From contig NZ_JAWDIX010000001.1 in NCBI RefSeq assembly GCF_032380675.1, forward strand, positions 1,736,001-1,800,000: a stretch of DNA of 64,000 nucleotides. The letters are read 5' to 3'. This DNA comes from Anaerolentibacter hominis. Lineage in GTDB: Bacteria; Bacillota; Clostridia; Lachnospirales; Lachnospiraceae. The position numbers and the translations under genes are program-made. Under the pieces are notes generated by a model, which saw nothing but the letters and a program-made list of their open reading frames with translations, did no database searches and was not told the DNA's origin. Shown here in pieces: positions 1 to 9,111 of the stretch (position 1 is its first letter; each line of letters starts with the position of its first letter).

Positions 1-1
1 G

Positions 2-1363
2 CTGCTTTCAATGTCCATCCCGCTGATGATTTCGATGGTGGTTCAGGCCTTGTATAACGTTGTTGACAGTGTGTTCGTTTCCCGCATCGGAGAAAATGCC
101 CTCACTGCCGTTTCTCTGGCTTTCCCCATGCAGAATCTGATGATTGCTGTCAGCGGCGGGACCGGAGTAGGTATTAATGCTCTGCTTTCCAGGAGTCTGG
201 GAGAGAAAAATTATGATCAGGCTAACCGGGCCGCCAGAAATGGAATTGTGTTTGAAGGCCTGAGCTGTCTGCTGTTTGTAGTGTTTGGCCTGTTCTTTTC
301 CCGTATCTTCTTTACGGTACAGACAAACATTGAAGAAATCATAAATTATGGCCATGAATATCTGCTGATCTGCTGCGGCATATCTGTGGGGCTGTTCGGA
401 CAGATGACATTCGAACGCCTCCTTCAGTCTACCGGCAAAACATTTTATACCATGATCACACAGGGAACGGGAGCCATTGTAAATATCATTATGGACCCCA
501 TCCTGATTTTCGGATATTTTGGTTTCCCAAAAATGGGTGTTGCCGGTGCTGCTGCCGCCACGGTTCTGGGACAGTGCGTCGCAATGCTGCTGGCCGTCAT
601 CTTTAATCTGAAAGTAAACAAAGAGATTTCCCTTTCCTTTAAAAAGTTTCGGATTGACTGGACCGTCGTTCGAAGGATCTATTCGGTCGGGCTTCCCTCC
701 ATTATCATGCAGTCGATTTCTTCTGTCATGACCTTTGGGATGAACAAAATTTTAATGGTATTTACTTCTACCGCCACTGCTGTTTTCGGAGTCTATTTTA
801 AATTGCAGAGTTTTATCTTTATGCCGGTTTTTGGACTTAACAACGGTATGGTCCCCATACTTTCCTATAATTACGGAGCGAAGAATAAAAAGAGGATTAC
901 GCATACGATCCGGCTGAGCATCCTGTATGCGGTTCTCATTATGCTGGTCGGCCTTGCCGTCTTCCAGCTGCTGCCGGCTCAGCTTTTGAGAATGTTTAAT
1001 GCTTCCGAGTCCATGCTCTCCATTGGTGTGATTGCTCTGCGTCTGATCAGCCTCAGCTTCCTGTTCGCTGGTTTTTGTATCATCGCAGGTTCTGTATTCC
1101 AGGCTCTGGGAAACGGAATGATGAGTTTGATTGTCTCTGTGATCCGTCAGCTTGTGGTTCTTCTTCCAGCTGCTTATCTTCTCTCGAAGACAGGAGTTCT
1201 AAACTATGTATGGCTCTCCTTCCCCATTGCGGAGATTGCATCGGTTATTCTAAGCGCTCTGTTTCTGAAAAAAGTATTTGTGAAGGAAATTAATCCGCTG
1301 GGTGAAGTAACGGCAGAGAATGATCCTCAGGAACAGCTTGTGCTGGATTTAATGGAAGAGTAG
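2..1363 (+). CDS. MATE family efflux transporter (5' partial)
   Basis: Multidrug and toxin extrusion transporter of the plasma membrane, expected to export organic cations or drugs by Na+ or H+ antiport. The protein is hydrophobic along its whole length, with the usual MATE layout of two repeated six-helix halves (about residues 5-200 and 230-420). The first helix (SIPLMISMVVQALYNVVDS) and the GGTGVGINALLSR stretch are typical of the family. The reading frame is open to the left edge: CTG-CTT-TCA precede the first ATG at 11. Family members have some 15-25 residues before helix 1, so the real start lies outside the window. The gene ends at a strong hairpin shared with the convergent collagen-like gene. 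The substrate cannot be read from the sequence. Confidence 0.9.
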   Translation: MLSMSIPLMISMVVQALYNVVDSVFVSRIGENALTAVSLAFPMQNLMIAVSGGTGVGINALLSRSLGEKNYDQANRAARNGIVFEGLSCLLFVVFGLFFSRIFFTVQTNIEEIINYGHEYLLICCGISVGLFGQMTFERLLQSTGKTFYTMITQGTGAIVNIIMDPILIFGYFGFPKMGVAGAAAATVLGQCVAMLLAVIFNLKVNKEISLSFKKFRIDWTVVRRIYSVGLPSIIMQSISSVMTFGMNKILMVFTSTATAVFGVYFKLQSFIFMPVFGLNNGMVPILSYNYGAKNKKRITHTIRLSILYAVLIMLVGLAVFQLLPAQLLRMFNASESMLSIGVIALRLISLSFLFAGFCIIAGSVFQALGNGMMSLIVSVIRQLVVLLPAAYLLSKTGVLNYVWLSFPIAEIASVILSALFLKKVFVKEINPLGEVTAENDPQEQLVLDLMEE

Positions 1364-1386
1364 TATCCGACCTGTGTTCCCTACAT

Positions 1387-1416
1387 AAAGCGCCCGCTTT
1401 TTACAGCGGGCGCTTT
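1387..1416. terminator. Bidirectional terminator hairpin
   Basis: Perfect 11-bp inverted repeat (AAAGCGCCCGC at 1387-1397, complement at 1406-1416) with an 8-nt loop. Its A-rich start and T-rich end let it work in both directions, between the convergent MATE and collagen-like genes. Confidence 0.8.
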
Positions 1417-1433
1417 GTCATCCTATAGAAATA

Positions 1434-3077
1434 TTAATCTCCCAGCCGCATCACGGTGAAAGCAGCTTCGTCAAAGGTAAATCCGGCCGCATCCGTTACC
1501 ACTTCAAGTGTGGTCGGAACCGTTGTCACCTGGAATGGTACGGAGAAGGACATTGTAGCCACTTCATTCGTTGAGGAGAATACATGCCGTGCGGAACCGC
1601 CTGCTATAGCGGCCCCATTTGCGTTCAGCTGTGCTGTAATGGAAGATGGAATTGTAGTCCCGGTGTTTGCCGCGATCGTCCCATGGAAGGTAGCCTGATA
1701 GATGCCTGGCTGATTAATTATAACATCACTGGAACCGGCGTTATGGGTAATCGAGCTTCCGGAAATCAGCGGTGTTTCATTAAATATCAGAGCTCCGCCG
1801 GCTGTTGTAGGCTGAGCTGACGTATCTACAGTGGCAAGTACTTCAGGTGTTCCGCCGCCGCCGTCATTTCCTCTTGGAATGACGAAGTCAAAAACGGCGT
1901 TCTCATCGGTTCCGGAATTTGTAACCTGTGCTTCCGTACCCGGATCACCGGTTGTCACCGATCCAATATTGATTGTAGCTGCTGCTCCGGTTGGACCTGT
2001 CGGGCCGTCTGCTCCGGTAGGGCCGTCTGCTCCCGTCGGGCCAACTGCTCCCTCTGCACCTGTAGCTCCTGCTGCTCCGACGGCTCCCGTGGCTCCGGTT
2101 GGGCCTGTCGGGCCTGTTGCGCCTGTGGGGCCTGTTGGTCCCGTTGGACCGGTTGGGCCTGTGATAGATGCTCCGGTGGCCCCGGTGGCCCCGGTGGCTC
2201 CTGTGGCTCCGACAGCTCCCGCAAGGCCGGTCGCTCCTGTCGGACCGGTAGGACCGGTGATAGACGCTCCTGTGGCTCCGGTAGCTCCCACCGGGCCGGT
2301 CGCTCCCGCTGCTCCTGCCGGGCCGGTTGCTCCGGTTGGGCCTGTCGGGCCGGTGATAGATGCTCCGGTGGCCCCAGTGGCCCCGGTGGCTCCGACAGCT
2401 CCCGCTGCTCCGGTCGGACCTGTGGCTCCTCTTGGAATAATAAAGTCCAGAACATGATCTGGCCCGCCGCTCACATCAATGACTTCAGCCGGGGTTCCCG
2501 GTGTAGCGGTCGTGGTATTGCGGACAGTAATAGTTTCTGAAGTACCAGTGGCCCCGGTTGCTCCCGTGGCTCCCGCCGGGCCGGTGGCTCCCGTAGCTCC
2601 TGTCGGGCCGGCAGGACCGGTTGCTCCGGTAATGGATGGGCCGGTTGCTCCCGTGGCTCCTGTCGGGCCTGTGGCTCCGGTGGGACCCGTTGGGCCGGTG
2701 GCTCCTGTGATGGAGAGTCCGGTGGCTCCGGTGGCTCCTGTAGGCCCTGGGAAACCCTGCGGGCCGACTGCGCCGGTTGCTCCCGTGGCTCCAGCAGTTC
2801 CCGTGGCTCCTGTGGCTCCGGCCGGGCCCATCGGCCCCTGAGGCCCAGGGATACCCTGAATACCCGGACAACCTCTTGGTCCCATCGGTCCTTGCGGGCC
2901 CTGGGGCCCCTGAGGACCGGTAGGTCCTCTGTTGCAGCAGCAATCACAGCCGCCGCAGGGGCTGCAGCCGTCACATTCCGGATTTACACAGCCACGTTCT
3001 TCGAACATAGCACTATCCAGTTCTCCCTGGCCGTTATGATTGCCGCAGTTTGTTCCATTTGAATAATTAAAAAACAT
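1434..3077 (-). CDS. Collagen-like triplet-repeat protein, probable spore surface (BclA-like)
   Basis: 547 aa. Residues 1-50 form a cysteine-rich head with nine Cys, ending CGGCDCCCNR. Gly-X-Y triplets (mostly GPT, GAT, GPQ) then run from residue 51 to about 400. Two non-collagen modules of roughly 40 residues interrupt the triplets; both end in a hydrophobic strand plus PRG (VLDFIIPRG and VFDFVIPRG). The last ~138 residues form a beta-rich head resembling the C1q/TNF-like tip of exosporium proteins such as BclA. There is no signal peptide, which suits assembly on the spore by the mother cell. The Cys-rich head may cross-link to the coat. AAGGAG lies 8 nt before the ATG. Function as an exosporium filament is inferred from family; a secreted adhesin is less likely without a signal peptide. 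Confidence 0.85.
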   Translation of the reverse strand: MFFNYSNGTNCGNHNGQGELDSAMFEERGCVNPECDGCSPCGGCDCCCNRGPTGPQGPQGPQGPMGPRGCPGIQGIPGPQGPMGPAGATGATGTAGATGATGAVGPQGFPGPTGATGATGLSITGATGPTGPTGATGPTGATGATGPSITGATGPAGPTGATGATGPAGATGATGATGTSETITVRNTTTATPGTPAEVIDVSGGPDHVLDFIIPRGATGPTGAAGAVGATGATGATGASITGPTGPTGATGPAGAAGATGPVGATGATGASITGPTGPTGATGLAGAVGATGATGATGATGASITGPTGPTGPTGPTGATGPTGPTGATGAVGAAGATGAEGAVGPTGADGPTGADGPTGPTGAAATINIGSVTTGDPGTEAQVTNSGTDENAVFDFVIPRGNDGGGGTPEVLATVDTSAQPTTAGGALIFNETPLISGSSITHNAGSSDVIINQPGIYQATFHGTIAANTGTTIPSSITAQLNANGAAIAGGSARHVFSSTNEVATMSFSVPFQVTTVPTTLEVVTDAAGFTFDEAAFTVMRLGD

Positions 3078-3216
3078 AGTAATCGCTCCTTATTGATGAT
3101 GAAAGACTCCTTCTATGTGAAAAAGCTTTTTACAGCCTTCTATACTATATGATAATCGAACAAGTATGGTGAAAAGGAGTTCCAATCCCAGAACAAAGTT
3201 CTCCAATGTAATAAAA

Positions 3217-3247
3217 AATACGCCGGAGAAAAATTCTCCGGCGTATT
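3217..3247 (-). terminator. Rho-independent terminator of the amidase gene
   Basis: Perfect 14-bp stem (AATACGCCGGAGAA, 3217-3230, with complement 3234-3247) around a 3-nt loop. On the minus strand it is followed by a T-rich run. Confidence 0.9.
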
Positions 3248-3287
3248 CTATCGTTTCATACTATTTTCAAAGTGTAAGGTTCACTGC

Positions 3288-3860
3288 CTACAGCTGAGGC
3301 AATCCCAGGTAGTTTAACAGACCGACATAGATACCATAGGCAAATTGATACTGATCATTCCTTAGTTTTTCTGCATCTCCCACATTCGTCACATATCCCA
3401 ATTCCACCAGAATCGCCGGCATGTTCGTATTGCGCAGCACATACAGGGACGGGTTGGTACGGACCCCATTATCTTTGGTGCCCACCCGCCGGACAATCTC
3501 CGCCAGAACCTGCTCTGCAAGATAGGCAGACTGGGTATATTGCTGGTACACATAGACCTCCGAACCGTTTAATGCAGGATTTACGCTTGCATTCACATGT
3601 ATACTGATGAAATAGTCTGCCGGCCAGGTATTGGCACCTTCCACCCGCAGGCGGAGGCTGGATGTATTATTATAGCCGAGTACCTGTTCCGGTGAAGTAC
3701 GGGAGGTACGGACTTCAAAGCGGTAATCAGAAGCTAAAATATCTGCCAGATAAGCTCCTACCATATAGGTTATATCCTGTTCCCTCAGGCCGTTTGCCTC
3801 TGCCCCGCCATTGATTCCGCCTGGATTGTGTCCCTGATCTACATAGACTTTAATTGCCAT
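3288..3860 (-). CDS. N-acetylmuramoyl-L-alanine amidase (Amidase_3)
   Basis: 190 aa, a single Amidase_3 catalytic domain and nothing else. It cleaves the bond between N-acetylmuramic acid and L-alanine in peptidoglycan. The expected zinc site is visible: His11 (DQGHN), Glu27 (LREQD) and His88 (SIHVNA). Glu153 (ILVELGY) is the catalytic acid. There is no signal peptide and no wall-binding domain, unlike vegetative autolysins. That fits a mother-cell lysis enzyme of the CwlC type or a spore-cortex enzyme, and the neighbouring collagen-like gene points the same way. No convincing ribosome-binding site precedes the ATG. The gene has its own strong terminator. Confidence 0.88.
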   Translation of the reverse strand: MAIKVYVDQGHNPGGINGGAEANGLREQDITYMVGAYLADILASDYRFEVRTSRTSPEQVLGYNNTSSLRLRVEGANTWPADYFISIHVNASVNPALNGSEVYVYQQYTQSAYLAEQVLAEIVRRVGTKDNGVRTNPSLYVLRNTNMPAILVELGYVTNVGDAEKLRNDQYQFAYGIYVGLLNYLGLPQL

Positions 3861-3929
3861 GTTTTCACATCATTCTTCGTTTCTCTTTATTAATTTATTA
3901 CAATTAATCCGGAGGGTGATAACTTCCGT

Positions 3930-4580
3930 CTAAATTAGCATTTTTGAAAGCTCCGGGATATCCGCAGCAAATTTTCTGCCTCCGGCCTGTCTCATTTCCT
4001 CCCCGGAGCCATATCCATACAAAACGCCGATAAACTCCGTTCCGGAAGCCCCCGCCCCCTCTGCGTCATAGACCGAATCTCCGATCATTACCGCTTCCTC
4101 CGGCGACACCCTGCACTCCTTTAGTACCTGCCGGATAATATCCGCTTTTGAAGCATCCTTTTTATGATCCGGATTCATAGCCGCACAGGTCAAATAGCCA
4201 GACAGCCCGAAATGCTCAAATACCTTTTCTGCCAGGGGCCTGGATTTGGAAGTTGCTACAGCTATCATTTTGTTGTTCTCCAGCAGCCTGTCCAGCAGAT
4301 CCGTAACTTCCGGATACAGTTCCGCTTCAAAAACACCGGTCTCCTGATAGTACTCATTAAAATACTCCACAGCCCTAGCCGCCTGCTCTTCATCCATCCC
4401 GAACAGCTCCCTGAAGGAACACCCGAGGGGAGGCCCGATAATCCGCCTGCATTCTTCCGGCCCGGGCTCTTTTACTCCCATCTTTCTCAGTGCATAGCGG
4501 AGTGAATCACAGATTCCCGTCTCCGACCGGAGCAGGGTGCCGTCCAGATCAAAAATAACTGCTTTATACTGTTTTAACAT
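3930..4580 (-). CDS. HAD-family hydrolase, phosphoglycolate phosphatase-like
   Basis: 216 aa haloacid-dehalogenase phosphatase of the Gph/PpaX type. Motif I is FDLDGTLL close to the N-terminus, with the first Asp as nucleophile. The alpha-helical cap follows (about residues 15-90). Motif II is the ATSKS stretch, and motif IV is the MIGDSVYDAEGA region. Likely substrates are small phospho-compounds such as phosphoglycolate or pyrophosphate; the sequence does not decide. A longer frame begins at 4607, but GGGAGA lies 6 nt before the ATG at 4580 and the upstream ATG has no site, so 4580 is preferred. Confidence 0.85.
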   Translation of the reverse strand: MLKQYKAVIFDLDGTLLRSETGICDSLRYALRKMGVKEPGPEECRRIIGPPLGCSFRELFGMDEEQAARAVEYFNEYYQETGVFEAELYPEVTDLLDRLLENNKMIAVATSKSRPLAEKVFEHFGLSGYLTCAAMNPDHKKDASKADIIRQVLKECRVSPEEAVMIGDSVYDAEGAGASGTEFIGVLYGYGSGEEMRQAGGRKFAADIPELSKMLI

Positions 4581-4674
4581 TCGATTTCTCCCATCCTCTT
4601 TTCCCATACCGCGGCTGTCCTTGCCATAAAGACATTATTGTCTCTTATTCTTCACCCCCACTATAACATAAATG

Positions 4675-4698
4675 GGGGCACACCAAAAGGTGTACCCC
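4675..4698 (-). terminator. Probable terminator of the DUF4397 gene
   Basis: Ten-base-pair stem (GGGGCACACC/GGTGTACCCC, one mismatch) around AAAA, just downstream of the minus-strand DUF4397 gene. The T tract after it is weak. Confidence 0.55.
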
Positions 4699-4714
4699 TC
4701 ATATTCTGTATTTT

Positions 4715-5644
4715 TTACTCTACTGTTTTAACAGTGATATCCGACGAATTATCCCAGTTACCGAACATATAGATGGAATAAGTCCCTCCGGCTTCTACCG
4801 TAATGTAGGAGGATACCAGAGGCATCACGTCTCCATACCCGAACAGATAAAAATTGTTCATGATAACCGGCAGATCATCCAGATTATCTGCAGCCGCCTG
4901 GGTGGGACTGTAGGAATAAGGCGTCTCTGCCACATAGTAATCATATTCTCCCGGCCGTGCCTGCTTATACGCCGTCACTTCTTTGTATCTTACATCCGAG
5001 AAAAGGACTCTCCCGTCATTTAAGATAACATCCAGTGCCGGACTGTTATAAATTAAATTTACCGCGCGGACACAGCCCCGGTTTCTTGGCCGGTTTACAC
5101 AGGACTGATCGGAAATCCTGATCAGATCAAGGCCTCTCCTGGCGCGGACGATTGCAAAGGTAACCTTCTCTCCTGTATTAAAGGGAACTCTCTTTCTGAA
5201 GTATACATTGCCGGTATTGCGGGAACTGGAAATCGTTACGGTATAGAATCCGTCCGCAATACGGCCGTAACCGGTCATCCTGGTATAGGACAGCCTGCTG
5301 GTTATGGTCCGGTTACTGATTTGTACGTTCAGCGGTCCGTATCCATCCGCTGCATGTAAGAACCGGATCGTCGCATATCCGCCCGGGCCCGGCGCCGCAG
5401 GCTGCTGAACACCTGAATCAGGAGTTCCGACGATCGGCGGAAGCGGTATAACCGGTATATTGTCCGGGTTTGATTCCGGATTGCCCACAATTGGCGGCAG
5501 GGGAATCTCCGGTATGCTGTCCGGGTTGGGTTCCGGATTACCTACCACCGGAGGCAGCGGGATTGCCGGCACATCGTCGCCTTCACCCGGAGGCGGCGTA
5601 GCAGGTACGTTTCTGGTTTCACTTTCAGAATAAATATATTTCAT
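4715..5644 (-). CDS. DUF4397 domain protein with proline-rich N-terminus
   Basis: 309 aa. Residues ~15-95 are Pro-rich and carry three copies of a unit like IPLPPIVGNPESNPD. From about residue 95 comes a DUF4397-type beta domain, recognised by TIRFLHAADGYGPLNVQISN and the later NLIYNSPALDVILNDG repeat of the same theme. Such domains occur in cell-surface or extracellular proteins, but no signal peptide is visible. Like the neighbouring collagen-like protein it could be put on the spore surface from the mother cell; that is inference. GGGGAAG precedes the ATG by 5 nt. Biochemical function unknown. Confidence 0.75.
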   Translation of the reverse strand: MKYIYSESETRNVPATPPPGEGDDVPAIPLPPVVGNPEPNPDSIPEIPLPPIVGNPESNPDNIPVIPLPPIVGTPDSGVQQPAAPGPGGYATIRFLHAADGYGPLNVQISNRTITSRLSYTRMTGYGRIADGFYTVTISSSRNTGNVYFRKRVPFNTGEKVTFAIVRARRGLDLIRISDQSCVNRPRNRGCVRAVNLIYNSPALDVILNDGRVLFSDVRYKEVTAYKQARPGEYDYYVAETPYSYSPTQAAADNLDDLPVIMNNFYLFGYGDVMPLVSSYITVEAGGTYSIYMFGNWDNSSDITVKTVE

Positions 5645-5726
5645 AATAACTTCCCCAAGTGTTTTCCTAATAGTATATGATCCTGCATCCTGTCCGGATT
5701 ATAAGTTTTTCATTTCCCTCTGTTCA

Positions 5727-6314
5727 TCAGGCGCCGTTCGCCTTATCCAGCGCGCTTAAGTCGGACCTCTCATAGCGGTTATGCCCCCGCAGCGCTTTTT
5801 TCCAGTTCCAGCAGGCAATTGCCTGTTCCAGGGCTTTCCCCGGATTATCTGCAAAAAAGTCCCTGATGTAGGTATTATACTCAAATTGCTTTCCGATCGC
5901 GGTTTTCCCCTGCTTCTTCTCCTCTAAAATTCTGCCGTATGCTTCAATTGCCTGTGCATAAGTTTTCCCGGCGTTCTCTTTCAGCCATTTCTGAAAGGCT
6001 ACGTTGAATGTAAAGCTCTCTCCTATCTGTTCCTTAAAGAACTCTCTGTGTCTTTCTGAACACACAATGTTCTCTTCAATGACCGTCTCTTTTGTTATCA
6101 TTCCTGCTCTGAATCCCGGCCGGACAGAACGTTTTGGTTCCGTAACCGCTCCCGTCCTCAGATAGGCGGCAATACGATCTGTAATTTCTATTTTTCCTCC
6201 GGAAACAGGCAGGCCGTTTTCCCGGCAGAATTGTACCAGTTCCTCTTTTAAATAATAATATTCCCGGAATGTAGTTTCATCCAGCTGCCTGCTGAGTACA
6301 GGTCTTCCTTCCAT
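5727..6314 (-). CDS. SAP domain plus DUF6434 protein
   Basis: 195 aa. Residues ~18-55 (LKEELVQFCRENGLPVSGGK onward) look like a SAP helix-extension-helix motif, usually DNA- or RNA-binding. The C-terminal half, with RHREFFKEQIGESFTFNVAF and KQFEYNTYIRDFFADNPG, matches the DUF6434 pattern of two similar F-rich repeats. The protein is presumably cytoplasmic. The function of this architecture is not established; a nucleic-acid-binding role is inferred only from SAP. GGGGGAA lies before the ATG. Confidence 0.7.
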   Translation of the reverse strand: MEGRPVLSRQLDETTFREYYYLKEELVQFCRENGLPVSGGKIEITDRIAAYLRTGAVTEPKRSVRPGFRAGMITKETVIEENIVCSERHREFFKEQIGESFTFNVAFQKWLKENAGKTYAQAIEAYGRILEEKKQGKTAIGKQFEYNTYIRDFFADNPGKALEQAIACWNWKKALRGHNRYERSDLSALDKANGA

Positions 6315-6336
6315 AAATTCCCCCGCAGGACGGGAT

Positions 6337-7386
6337 TCACACGGAAGATGCCGATACCTTACCGTTTGTGCTGTTCCCGTCTTTTGTCTTTTTCTGTTTT
6401 TTCTTCCGCTTCATCCATTTTACCGTATCCTGGATTGTTTCATACATATCCCTTGGTCTGTAGTTTAAATCCCTTGTAGCTTTATCATGAGAAAAACGGT
6501 CGTTGCTTTTAAGGGTATACAGAGAATATCTGGTATAGAGCGGCCGCTGCTTTCTCCTCTTTGCATACCATTCCAGAAACGGCGTTCCGGCTCTGGCCAT
6601 CCACATGGGCAGAATCGGTATCCTTCTACCGCCGTTTACTTCTTTGACCATATTTAATACCTCTTTGACATCGTAATGGCGGTTGGAGAGAATATAGCAT
6701 TCTCCCGGCTTTCCCTTATAGGCTGCCGCCAACGTACCTGCCGCAACGTCTCTTACATCCACGAAGTCATACCCGCCCTTTACACCGGCCGGAAGTTTGC
6801 CCTGTATATAATCTGTCACCATCTGCACCAGATGATTCCCGGACTCATCATACGGTCCCAGTATACCGGACGGCTGAACCACCACTGCGTTCAGACCCTC
6901 CGCCGCGGCATCCAGAACGATCTGGGTGGCCTGCGCCTTGGTCTTCGCATAACCTCCCGTCACAGTATCCGCAGAAAAACGGTCAATCTCTTTCTGCACC
7001 TGCAATTTGTCCTTTTCCGGTATCGCATGTACCGAACTGACATAAACCAGACGGGACACATGATACTTTTTGCACAGATCAACAACATTCTGGGTTCCCT
7101 GAACGTTGACCTGGTACAGACGGTCTGAAACCTCGTCGGAGATATCCACAAGCCCGGCTGTATGGATCAGGATAGTGTGGTAGCCCCGGATTCCCCGAAA
7201 CAGAGGCTCCAGGGATTTTTTGTCCGTCACATCCCCGGTATAGTAGGTGACGCTTCCCCGGTATCTGCCCTTTTCACCAGGCAGAATCAGCCCCCTGATA
7301 CTTTTCCCCTCACGCTTTAACAATCGTATAATTGTATTGCCCAGATGGCCGTTGGCCCCCGTCACAATATACATCATCGGTTTCAT
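6337..7386 (-). CDS. NAD-dependent epimerase/dehydratase (extended SDR)
   Basis: 349 aa extended short-chain dehydrogenase/reductase, similar to dihydroflavonol-4-reductase and 3-beta-HSD types. The Rossmann glycine motif TGANGHLG is at the N-terminus. The catalytic Tyr-Lys pair is in YAKTK. The upstream Ser is expected in the VYVSSVHA strand. The C-terminus is basic (KRKKKQKKTK). The substrate is unknown. A longer frame starts at 7422, but GAGGTG stands 6 nt before the ATG at 7386, while the first ATG has no binding site. Confidence 0.82.
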   Translation of the reverse strand: MKPMMYIVTGANGHLGNTIIRLLKREGKSIRGLILPGEKGRYRGSVTYYTGDVTDKKSLEPLFRGIRGYHTILIHTAGLVDISDEVSDRLYQVNVQGTQNVVDLCKKYHVSRLVYVSSVHAIPEKDKLQVQKEIDRFSADTVTGGYAKTKAQATQIVLDAAAEGLNAVVVQPSGILGPYDESGNHLVQMVTDYIQGKLPAGVKGGYDFVDVRDVAAGTLAAAYKGKPGECYILSNRHYDVKEVLNMVKEVNGGRRIPILPMWMARAGTPFLEWYAKRRKQRPLYTRYSLYTLKSNDRFSHDKATRDLNYRPRDMYETIQDTVKWMKRKKKQKKTKDGNSTNGKVSASSV

Positions 7387-7558
7387 GTGCAACACCTCTC
7401 TGCCAATTATGAATGATATCATACAATACTGTTTATTAACTTCTCTATTTGTATTATATTATTCACACCTTGACAACGCAACCAGCAGATTTTCCGGAAA
7501 TGAAGGTTACTGAACAACTACCGTAAAATCTGTTCAAAAGGTGTCCAAAAATTCACAA

Positions 7559-8773
7559 TTACTTCATGCTGTCAGCCATAATATGCATCCAGTCCCCCAG
7601 TTCGATTTTGCCGGTGGATGACGTCTGATAAAATGTAATATGGGCTACTTTGCATCCGTCCCGGATCAGCAGCGCGGGAAAACGATATGGGTCCATGTAG
7701 GCAACCGCATACTCCACTCCCAGATCTCCTGTAATCAGCTTCTGACAGTCCTCATATTTGTCTTCCCGGAGTATTTCTCTAGCTATGACGCGGGCGATCC
7801 ACGGTGCTCTGGTCTCATAATAATGAACCCGCAGCCCCCCGGAAATCATCTGCTCTTCTGAAATCTGAATATCGGCATTCTCTGCCCAACGGATCACCCT
7901 GGCGGCGAGCAGGTCCTCCCTCTCCGTCGCTGTATTGGTATAATCCACACCGCTTAGCCGGTAAATTCCCTCCGGGGCAAAATCCGCCATCGTGGCAAAT
8001 GGCACATCTTTGTCATAGTCCTCAAGAGGTATTTCATCCTTTTTCATAATATCATCACTCAACTGATGGAGAAATACGCCGATCCAGGTAACGATGAACA
8101 CAATCAGCAGACATTTGCCGGTCCGGTAAAAAGCCGACTTTCGGCGCCATGATTTCTTATGATCCAGGTCCTCCCCGGCCTGGAGCTTCTTTCTCAGACG
8201 GTACAGGTGGATAACCCTGGAGATGGTTCCCGCATAACCCCACAAAATCAGAAGCAGGCCAGACAGGAGAAAAGCAGTACCGGTATTGATCATAGTTAAT
8301 AAAAGATTGCCCCTCAGACAGATAACGGGCCATATAAAGAGGCCGAATAAACTGGCAATTGCCCCGTTCCGCTCTTTCTTCTTCATCTCATTTACAACCA
8401 GAGCCTGCACCTGCGGGTCTGTATTCAGCTCACGCGCACCTAGTATGTCAGAACGGTAAATATGAAAGGAACCCCGGGAAGCAACGTATTCCCATCCATA
8501 CTTTCCACTTATTTCCACCTCGGCCTCATCTGGTTCCCCGCCGTTATCCGACCAAATGCTCCTGCGGTCCGGCGCTGCATCCAGACGGTACTTTACTTCA
8601 CGGGGCACTCTCTTTTCAAACACGGCTATACCGGCGAAGAAACCGTCCCTGCACAGAAAATATCCCTCCAGAGTCAGATCGGCCAGCCAGCTCTCCATCC
8701 CTTCCACATCGTAGGACGGACAAGGGGGCAGGCGGTAACTTTTCTTTCTTTTCTTCTCACTCTGCCCGCACAT
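7559..8773 (-). CDS. DUF2812 domain membrane protein
   Basis: 404 aa. The N-terminal ~120 residues fit DUF2812 (SYDVEGMESWLADLTLEGYF, then YGWEYVASRGSFHIYRS). Two hydrophobic segments follow at about residues 135-190, another at about 220-240, and a C-terminal soluble part. It lies immediately after a PadR repressor gene and overlaps it by 17 nt. This PadR-DUF2812 pairing is common in Firmicutes, and the membrane protein is presumably controlled by the repressor. GGGAGGGAGG just before the ATG at 8773 decides the start over the longer frame from 8806. Molecular role unknown. Confidence 0.8.
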   Translation of the reverse strand: MCGQSEKKRKKSYRLPPCPSYDVEGMESWLADLTLEGYFLCRDGFFAGIAVFEKRVPREVKYRLDAAPDRRSIWSDNGGEPDEAEVEISGKYGWEYVASRGSFHIYRSDILGARELNTDPQVQALVVNEMKKKERNGAIASLFGLFIWPVICLRGNLLLTMINTGTAFLLSGLLLILWGYAGTISRVIHLYRLRKKLQAGEDLDHKKSWRRKSAFYRTGKCLLIVFIVTWIGVFLHQLSDDIMKKDEIPLEDYDKDVPFATMADFAPEGIYRLSGVDYTNTATEREDLLAARVIRWAENADIQISEEQMISGGLRVHYYETRAPWIARVIAREILREDKYEDCQKLITGDLGVEYAVAYMDPYRFPALLIRDGCKVAHITFYQTSSTGKIELGDWMHIMADSMK

Positions 8774-9095
8774 CTGCTGTTCCTCCCTCCCAGCCTTCTT
8801 CCGCATCCGCTACACAAAGGCGGAGCCGTTCCAGTTCTTCTTCATAGGCCTGATTTCCTTTAGCCGTGATGCGGTAGGTACGTTTTCTCCCGTCTACCTC
8901 CGTCTCTTGAATGAGCTTTTCTTTTTCATATTTGCCGAGAATCGTATACAGCGTTGCCGGTCCAATCTGTATACGCCCCCGGGTCTTTCTGTCTATATAA
9001 TCCACAACCTCTATTCCGCACATGGGGCCTCTGCGAAAAGCCATCAGCACATAAAACATGGATTCAGTCAGAATCTCCATCGCCTTTTTCGGCAT
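8757..9095 (-). CDS. PadR family transcriptional regulator
   Basis: 112 aa winged-helix repressor. The PadR signature is present: MFYVLMAFRRGPMCGIEVVD, then IQIGPATLYTILGKYEKEKL and TYRITAKGNQAYEEELERL. The C-terminal dimerisation helix is short. It is first in an operon with the DUF2812 membrane protein, and a tandem palindromic site just upstream suggests autorepression. A GTG at 9104 is also possible; ATG 9095, preceded by GAGG, is preferred. The inducer is unknown. Confidence 0.88.
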   Translation of the reverse strand: MPKKAMEILTESMFYVLMAFRRGPMCGIEVVDYIDRKTRGRIQIGPATLYTILGKYEKEKLIQETEVDGRKRTYRITAKGNQAYEEELERLRLCVADAEEGWEGGTADVRAE

Positions 9096-9111
9096 ATTCC
9101 TCACTCCCTCA

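Noticed and set aside
1831..2457. Long plus-strand open frame rich in APVGPV
   Set aside because: It is the complement of the Gly-X-Y repeat of the minus-strand collagen-like gene; triplet repeats leave other frames open.
2479..2841. Second long plus-strand frame of similar composition
   Set aside because: Same reason: antisense shadow of the collagen repeat.
8359..8847. 162-aa plus-strand frame
   Set aside because: Antisense to the DUF2812 and padR genes; Arg/Ser/Pro-rich shadow composition.
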